The position numbers and the translations under genes were made by a program. The notes below the pieces were generated by a model. The model worked only from the letters and a program-made list of their open reading frames with translations, did not search any database and was not told the origin of the DNA. A DNA stretch of 25,678 bases from Choristocarpus tenellus KU-1152 (lineage: Eukaryota; Phaeophyceae), in contig CAXNAD020000180.1 in NCBI GenBank assembly GCA_964200185.2, forward strand, positions 1 through 25,678. Reading direction: 5' to 3'. Numbering within the stretch: the first letter of the stretch is position 1; each line of letters starts with the position of its first letter. Of the stretch, positions 11,001-20,000 are shown one piece after another.

Positions 11001-14000
11001 TGTTTAGTGTTGAAATGCCATTTGTTGTTTAAATTGTTCATTTATCTCACTGGATTGAAGTGCAGTGGGTTACAGTAGTCCATACACTTGCATTAACACT
11101 GAACTTATAATGGGGTTGGTGTTAGGGTTAGTTAGGGTTAGGGTTAGGGCTAGTTTGACAACCTGTTTCTGAGAGATGTATTGACACGACAGGATGTGTG
11201 GTGATATGGTTGATGGTGTTGTAGTAGCAGCAACAAACTGTTCTTATCTCATGAGTATTTCTTACACCATGAATAGTTCTTTTCCCATGAATAGTTCACC
11301 TCTGACTCGCCGCCATGCAAAACTAGATCACCCTCTAGACCTTTCCACCCCTCTTGAGTTATTTTTCCTAGGAATGGGTGGTATAAAGCGATAGAGTACA
11401 TTTCTTACAAGACGGATTGTGCAGTATACTCAATTGTGAACTTCTTAGAGAGCGCAATTCTTACTTACTGTGATGATACCCTCTGGTGGGCATTTGGGTC
11501 CAATGTAGTGGTTCCAATCATACGTGTATTGTAACAATATTGACCTGTCGTCTTGTTTCACTCATACACTGGGGTGGGTTATCTATGATACAGGTATCAC
11601 CCACGGACACTAAGGCAAGATCTCTCTCTTGCTAATAATATACCGAGTTCAAGGCCCAGGCCTGTACATACCACTATGGAGCCCCTGTTGGAAGAGGACC
11701 TTGGTGCCAACATGTGAGATTCTGTTGGTAGCATTCTGTTGTTGCTGCCACATTTTTTATTATTTTTTATTAAGAGTGTGCCACAGGTGCCAAGGACTTG
11801 TTGGTTACTTCCTCACTCTTGTAGCTTTTCCTGTGATAGGTAGTTTTTGTTTTCGACATCAATGTCGTGATACACTTAAGTGTGATAAATGACCAGTCTA
11901 AAATGGAGGTACTTTGTGTCGTATTAATAATTATTAGTGGGTGCAGTTTGAAGTATGCTCGTCTTGTAGTTATGAGTACTCTGTGTAGTTTTGAAAGAGT
12001 GGTGTGTGTGATGCGTATCCATCTGATGATGATCCATGTGAATATGTTGAATAAAACATTTCAGCTAATAATGCTCCCCCCCTGGCACTATCTTGTTTGC
12101 AATGGCAGGTTTCTTTTGTTTTTGAACTCTGCAATTCAACAGTTGGAGAGAACTGAATAGGGAAGCTACATTTTACAGGCATTAGGTCTCTCTTTGTCTT
12201 TGCACTTGTACATATTATTTTTAATTCTAGTGACGTATATTTCTCCTTCCAACTTTATTCCTTTTTTTCTTTTTAATAGTTTAGAACTCTATGTAGCATG
12301 TGTTGAGTGATCCACCTCCCCTTTGAAGAGACCAGAGTAACTCAATCTGCTGAAAAAAGCTTTAGTAATGATTAGCCACCCCTTCCACAGACACAAAGAC
12401 AACATGACCTATAGTTCCCTGTATGTGTTTTGTGTGCATGTGTGTAGTATGTGTGTAGTTTGCAAGGCACGGATTTTTTGAATGCATATTTGTTGACATT
12501 TGGAGATATTGCTGCTCTATCCAAAAACATTTCTGTAAACCTGGTGTGTGTTCTGTTGCTGTAGGGTGGCTCCATCTCCTGCCAGCCGTCCCCCTGCCAA
12601 AGACGAGCTAGGCAATGTCCTCAAGATTCCTGCTTCTGGTATGATGGAGGCCTATGCTGTTCAAGCACGCAAGAATATGAACAGTAAAGTCACAACTGCT
12701 GCGAGGTGTGGTGTGATTTTGTATAGTATTGGTAGGCTGTGCATCAGACAAAATTATCTCATGCTTCTTAGTATGATTCAGCAATCAAGTCATTTTCTTT
12801 TGCTACTTGGTTGTAAACAAAACTATGCCATAAAGATGTCTTTGTGCTTTGTACTGTCCATCGACATTACTTAAATATATACATAAATATATTGCATATT
12901 ATTAATACTATCACTATAATCTGATGGATATTGGTACATTTTGGTCTTGAAACAATACTGTTTTGCATAGAGGTACAGCGGTGGGTGGGCATTACATGTT
13001 CACAAACACTGATAGTGATGCCCCAACTTTCCTTTGCATAGTTCCTTGTAGACTTCCTTGGTTGACATGAATGGCTCCCATAACAATTTATTTCAGCTAT
13101 TAGTTAGTGCTATTGTGTTTGTCTGGCACTACACCTGTGTCAGATTTCTCCAATAAATTAAAGAATAGTACTGTTGTGGTGTGGTAAGTTACATTGTACG
13201 ACTCTGCTTTTGTTTTATACTTTATTTTTATATGTTAGTCATATTAGCATTAGTATTAGTATTAGTATTAGTTCATTCCCCTGCCTGAAAATATCTGTAA
13301 GTAAGACTACTATATTTGCCACAACAGCTAAGTGGATTTGTTGATATAGTCACAGGTACAATTTATCTCCAAGTATCATTCATTGGAAATATTTGTTTTG
13401 ACTATTTATTGTAACTATTTTTTTATCTAGTGTTCCATGACACTAACTAATTACAAACATTGCATAGAAGAGTGTCGATTTGATTCTCAATGTGCAGAAT
13501 GTGTACAGACCTAATCTAGGCCATTCATACTATACTCCTGTCAATGATACATTCATCAGGATACCCCGCAGCTGGACTGAAGATGATGCCAATAGGGGCG
13601 GCGGCTTTGGTGGTGGCTATGGTGTAAGGTCATCTCCAAACATTCCACCACCCCTAAGGTCGGCTAATTGATGTAATAATGATGTGTCAAGGCAGTGGCA
13701 AGAGTATCTGCTTTACTATTATTGTTGTTTGTTGGTGTTGGATTTGGCTAGTGTGCTTTGGTCAACCAACTGCATACATCGATTGATGATTGGTTTTGAC
13801 TCTTTGTCATTGTGTTCAGGCATCTTACAATGGGCCATTGTAATACCTGTGGATGGTGTTCCTTTATACCTAATGTTGATACCGTCTTTTTCGGGGTACT
13901 TGATGTGATCCTGTTTGAGTTCCTTGCTGTTGGTAAAGCTAGTGAGGTGACAGGATGCCACATCTAGTTCTGAGTATAATAAACATTATATGTGAGAAAT

Positions 14001-17000
14001 AGCATACCTATTGAAATCTTAAAAAGGAAGTATCGAATGGATGCAATGCGAGTATATTTTAGTTGGACTTGGTCCCTCAAAATAGCAAACCGGATGTGTT
14101 TGTCTGAGATAGATATGTGCTGCAAATAAAGGGACAAGTGATAGAAGTAACCTTTTGCCTTTTGCATTAATTGTGTGATAAAGAGTGATAAAATAATGAT
14201 GGAATAGTGTGCTTATTTGTTAGTAACATGTAATGTTGCCACATACTTCCTGTTTTATCGTGTACTGCACTTGATGAACTTAGGGAATTCATTTCTTGTG
14301 GTCACAGTCTGTTACGTTTGTATTGTAGTTGATGGGTCACCTATCAATAGGAAGTGAATTTGTCTCACCACCCTGAATTGAACACCTACTTGCTTATTAT
14401 AGAACATGTAGTAGTTGTATTGATTGTATTAGTAGAACTACAGGTGCAAGTGATATGCATATTTTGTATCAAGTGTGTTTTCATGAGGTCACTTTTGGCC
14501 AAACCATTGTTTTCATGAGGTCACTCTATTGGCATGCGCTTTGCTTAATGACTCAAATGCCCAGCAAGGACTGTGCCTTTGATACCTTATTAATTTTATT
14601 CACTGTACTGTACTGTACTGTACAAAGCAACTTGACACAGTGTCAGAGGTTAAAAAATCCATACAAGTCATAAACTCAGTCCCCTGACACTCACAATACT
14701 CCTCCTCTATCTTGTATCTTGTATTTATCCAGTGTGCCAACTCATGCAAGGGGACAGGTTGGTGTTGGTGTGACACAAATTCCACGTGCAAGCAGTTTCG
14801 ATTCAAAATTGGAGGATACACATTCCACTGCCATGAGTGGCTTTGAGCCAATCACCCCAAAGCATTTGATGCCCATGTTCAGGTGTGTGGTACTGCACCT
14901 CAATGTTACACAGCTTCTGTTGTGGAGGTGTGTTTTAGGATGTCACCTATTCATTCAACATGATAAAGTTGTACAATATGTAATAGTGAGTACAGTATGA
15001 TACACCTTTTCACTGTGCCCCATGTGTTCTGAATATTTTTCTACAAGTATTGTTCTTTGCAATTAATTTGTCCTCTTACTGATATTTTCTGCCTGTCTGT
15101 TGATTGGTTCATAGCAGTGCTGTTTAGAACAATTTGGTAGATAAGATTGATGGCGAAAGCAAGTCATGCATGGTTGCTTTAAAGAAATTCTTCCCCAAGA
15201 CTAACGACTGTGACAACAATACAACAATGTGATGACACATGCAATCCTCTGAGTGTAGCTTCATTTCAGTGGTAAGACCAAATGACCATTGTAGGTGGTA
15301 ACTGAATGTTCCTTCTGTGTATATTGTGGACTATTGAGGGAATTGGGATGTTATATTTTGTATCGAGATGATTTTTTTACTTGATTTGCAGTAATACCCA
15401 GTCAAAATGTGATTTTGAAACGTTAACATAGATTTAGATTGCTGCGTCAGATATGGATGGGAGTCAATATGTAGCTGTCAAAAAGATATACGTGTTTTGA
15501 ACATTGTTATTATTCCTCTCCCCCTTTGTTTCAGTTCCATTTTGATTGTTAATAAAATATATTATCTATTTTTTCCCCTCAGTAGAATAGGTAATGGAGG
15601 ATGCAGGGTGGAAACCTGGAGTAAGTAAAGTATGAAGTGAAAATTGAAGGAGAGGTGGATGATGGGTTTTGAAGTTATTCCTTGGGTGTTGTAATGTTCC
15701 TCCAAAAATCTGGACTTGTTTGAGTGAGATTTATTGATAACACCGGTGTACCTTGGTGCTCAATACTGTTTGTTCCAAGTAGATGTGTTGGTATTGGTAC
15801 CAATAGCATGTCAAGATGTATCAATAGTATGCTACCCACTTTATATTGTGTTTGCTGTAAGATTCAACTGGCAGTGATTTTGACTGACCTGTTTCTTCTC
15901 TGTTATTAATTTGTGCAGCCCTGGTCACTTCAACAGGAATATGGAATGGAATGCCAGCGATGGGTACTCCATAATTAGTGACAGCGTGATCAGGTGATAA
16001 CTGTTTGTTAGTGGTATTATAAGTGGGTACTCTCTTGTCATTGACAGTATTGTCATGTCATTAACTGAACAGAGATCTTCAACAGTAACGTAAGCTGTTG
16101 CTATGTTTACCTTGGACTATAGTCTAGCCTGTCCGTGTCTACAACCAGTGTATAAGCGCTCATTGAGTTAATTGATATAGTTGTGGCATGCAATATATAT
16201 ATATATATATATATTATTTTGAATTTAACTAAGGTGGGAGGTCTTCATGATCCTCTATCAGTGGTTGAGGTGTTGATAGACAGGAATATGGAGATGCTAT
16301 GGTTTGACCCCGAGAAATGTTGTAGCCCCTGGAGTAAGCCCTTGAATTACCAAAGGCTTGTTGGATGTTTGAAAATGAGGCCCACAGCAGAGGTTACGTG
16401 AATTTTTAATAAATTTTTAGTAAATTTTGTAACGGGAGAGACTACCTACTGGATGTCATCTACCATCTCAACATATTGTACATGGCACAGAGTGTAAGTA
16501 GACTTAGAATACTTGGAATGACAATCAATCTGATTGATCTGCCCTCATCTCCTCATGCAACCAAAATATGTTTTTGTTGACTTCTGTCAAGTGCTGTCAA
16601 ATGTTGAACATGTCGATATCTGATAAAGTTTGTTTTATCTTAACAATTCTCTTTTATGTCTTGGTATAACATTTTTTTTCTTTAACAGTAACAATACAGG
16701 GGGGTACCGTGCTTCATCAGCTGCAAGTGTTCGTGCTCCTTCTGAGCGTTCATTAAGTGCCCCTCCTCCACCACGGCTAAACCCAGGAGCAATGATGGCA
16801 ATTGAGAGGTGAAGCTTGAAGGACCTATCATCATGGGAAATGTTGGCTTGCTGTCATTGTATAGAATAATATGTTTGGAATTATTGGAAAGTGCTTGTAT
16901 GGATGTAGAGTAAATACTGGATCGAGTTCTGTGCATTGTGGCTTTCCTATTTAGAGATGGTGCCATATGAAACTGGTGTTTGTTGTAGTATTGCATTGTG

Positions 17001-20000
17001 ACCCATGACATGATAATTCACTTGCTTCAAGCCTAACCTTAAAATTTGTTCTTGTAGATGGTAAATTGTCTTACTTGGTCTTTTACTTGTCCTTGCGCAC
17101 CCTCTAAGCTTTTTTGTTCTGTTCATTATTTTTATTATTATTATTGATTTTCTGCTGTTGTAGGCTAAGGATTGACAGGGGGAGTGTGCACTTTGGGTAC
17201 AACCCAGTCAGGCGAAGCAATAACGTCTTCAAGGCAGAAATTAATGGAGACATACGGGCTGCTAAGGTGTGTGTGTGTGTGTTACAGACACACCATCTGT
17301 ACCCAAATGCACTACATGTGATAAACATGTTGAGAGTGGACACCACCTTTACGTCTTCTTCAATTTGTTCTTTTGATAGTGTGACTAGAGTAATTTCATT
17401 GTAGTCATTAGAATAAGCAATATCTTACCATTCAAATTTCTGTTAATATGAACTTTTTACAAGCTTTATCGTGTCTGTCACTGCCTTACTTGTGTTGCAA
17501 TGTTTGATGCTGAATGTTGGTTCTAAGTGGTTCTTGTACTTGATTATAATTAACTTTAACCCATTTTGAACCCTATGTCACGTGTAATCCTTGTCCTTGC
17601 ACCTTGCAATTGTTCATAGTCATCCTCACTATACTATCTCTGTTTTAGGAGTATTGATTAGGTGTTGCAAGACCTGTTCCCTGTTGGTTTTGGGCACAAA
17701 TACGCCTACTTTTGAAATCTGGTTTTGTGTACGTTGTCCGTATGATGTAATTTTTCATTTTTTCTCATGTGAGGTGAGGTGATTTGAGTTTGTTGAGTTT
17801 TTTGAGAAGAGTGGACAGATGCAATGGTCATGGTCGTATTCTTAAAGAACAGTATCCTTCCCCTCCCCCATGCCAACAACCAGCAGCAGGGTGGTGTATT
17901 TGATTTGACCTCTGACTGTTTGGGGCTTACTGCTGTGAGGCATGTGGCTGATGTCCACCTGAGTCAGTCTCTTTTCTGTCGACTAAGTGTTCTTGTGATG
18001 ATGAACAGACTTTAGGAGTGTAATAAATGATTGCTAGGATGTATGATTTCTGAATAGAGAACCCTAGCCCTGTAGTTGGTGTTTCATTTTTTCGTGTCAA
18101 GTGGGGAGGTATGAGTGTTGCCTGCTCCGTTGGTCACTCCCCTATGCACAATTTGAGGTGAACTGTGTATTCCTAACCATAAAGTTAATTGACTTTCTTG
18201 AAGTGTGTCTATTCTTCTTTGGGGTAGTCATTGTGCCTGAACAAGGGCTAGTTGTCTGCCTTAATAAGTGTGATGACCTTATCTTCTCCCCTATTAATTG
18301 TTTAACATCTATCTTCAACATGTTGCAAGGTAATATCTTTGCTAGGAGTGGAGCGAGAGTCTATTGCAGACATTCACAACATTTTTGGGGCAGAGCTGCT
18401 CAAACTGAGTAAGCTGAAGAGCCCAAACGTTGTCAAGGTGAGAGCTAAGGAGGGCGTCAGTTAACATGGTGTATACATTGTAGATGGTTTGTTGTTCAAT
18501 AGTTGCAAGGAGTATTTGTATATGTAATATGTAATTAGTGTATAACACATTCCATGTACATTAGTTCAGACCCTCCTATACTTCATCTCTTGCATCTATT
18601 GGTTACATCTAGTCATTATGAGGGATACAATTTTAGCATGGATGGTGATCATTGAGGGTCATTACATTGTGACCTGGGCCGCTTGTTAGTGTTTTTGCAC
18701 TATGATTTAAATTAAGGATTAATGCTATTTTATTAATTAGGGGTATCTTGTATAGTATTTGGTCTGTTCTTTGTTTTTATTGTCTTGCTGCCCTCATGTG
18801 TTCCACAGTATTGAATATATTGGTTCATCCATAGATGCATCCATCGGTGTTTTGCCTTTACCTTTTATTTGTTGTTGCAGGTGTACGGTGCTGCTATGTC
18901 TCCATGTGATGTCATCCTTGTCAGTGAGTTCCTTGAGGGTGGATCATTACGCGATCTCCTTGAAACAAGTCATGTCAGGAAGACTCTCACCAACAGGTCC
19001 ACAGATGCTTTTTATACTTAATTTTTTTGTTAATGTGGATGTGTTGCCTTGTAGCAAGCTCTGTAGTACATCAGTGTACAAGAGTATTTAAGGTGTGTAA
19101 GGAATACTACAAAGTATTTATACTATTGATGCTACTGCAATGTTTCAAGCTTGAGGTTGTTCATGACACAGTTGCTATCAATGTTGAGGAAAAAATGTGT
19201 ATTGGTGTAAGTGCCAGTGGCAAAGGCTTGGAAGGAAATTTATTGGACCTCTGGATTGGTTGCATTAGTGTCAAATTTGTACTGATTTACTTTTAATATT
19301 TGGGTTTCATGTCTTCAAATGTAACAGAAATGGCTGTTCTCACATAGAACCAGCAAAGATATGTATCTATCGGTTTGTTGTGCTAGTGAAAAAGAGTGGT
19401 AAAAGGATGCCAATTTTTATTTAGATTTTTATTTATAGTGATGTGTGCATCAAATATTCACTTTCTTTTTGTGTGGTTTGTGCATGTCAATCCTTGGGTA
19501 CTGTTTGCCTCCTTAGTTGATCATGCAAATCAAAAAACAATGTGAAATTTTCATCTCTTTGGGAGGGAACACTTGAGTATGTGTTGATAGTCTTGCACCA
19601 GTGTTGCCTGTGCTGATGAACCATGACTAGATTTTTTTCATGGTATGGACAGCTATCTATGCCCTGCTAATAGGAAAGTGGATCTGGATCATGTTCAATT
19701 TAACAAGTTATCAAATCACATTTATAGTGTCATTCATTGGTTCTCCATTGAATGCACTCAACATTTAGCAGAATGTCTTGGAAGTGTGTCTGCTCCTATT
19801 TCTACACCTTGGACAGGTTTTTTTCTGTGAGGTTTATCTCTTTTTTATGGCATTGTCGGTGGAGCAATTGCTGTGAACCATCTGCAGTTTGGTTGAACAT
19901 GTATTCATTGTAGGGTTGAGTGAGAATGGTATGAAAGTTGCCTTTTCACAACAACAAAAAACATAGAAAGAAGCCTCTAGTGTCTATAGAGCACTCTACT

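Larger units (their letters stand above)
10749..11593 (+). other. Intron with short TTAGGG runs
   Basis: It contains a GGTATGTAT-type simple repeat (10773-10812) and a telomere-like TTAGGG block (11121-11149). A possible 63-nt phase-2 cassette (11298-11360, encoding SPLTRRHAKLDHPLDLSTPL) ends at a weak GTTATT donor and is left uncalled. Confidence 0.45.
13659..14732 (+). other. Intron, about 1.1 kb, short direct and tandem repeats
   Basis: It contains an 18-bp direct repeat (14476-14493 and 14508-14525) and a TACTG tandem run (14602-14623). A 50-codon open stretch after TGTTCAG at 13819 has no phase-2 donor of quality and reads as hydrophobic, so it is not called. Confidence 0.45.

Noticed and set aside
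11372-11534. Open stretch of about 52 codons after TTTTTCCTAG
   Set aside because: Hydrophobic, Trp-rich product unlike the linker, and only mediocre donors. Likely chance.
13820-13970. Open stretch of about 50 codons after a good TGTTCAG acceptor
   Set aside because: The available donors (GTAAAG, GTGAGG) are phase 1 and would break the frame, and the peptide is hydrophobic.
8179-16214. Regular short repeats considered as a CRISPR-like array
   Set aside because: They are microsatellites within introns, without repeat-spacer structure, in eukaryotic DNA.
16420-16494. Open stretch between TTTTTAG and a strong GTAAGT
   Set aside because: It enters in phase 2 but leaves in phase 0, which the next exon cannot accept.
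18344-18437. Alternative start of exon 15 after GCTAG
   Set aside because: It leaves two bases before the frame, which does not match the phase-0 donor of exon 14, while 18330 fits exactly.
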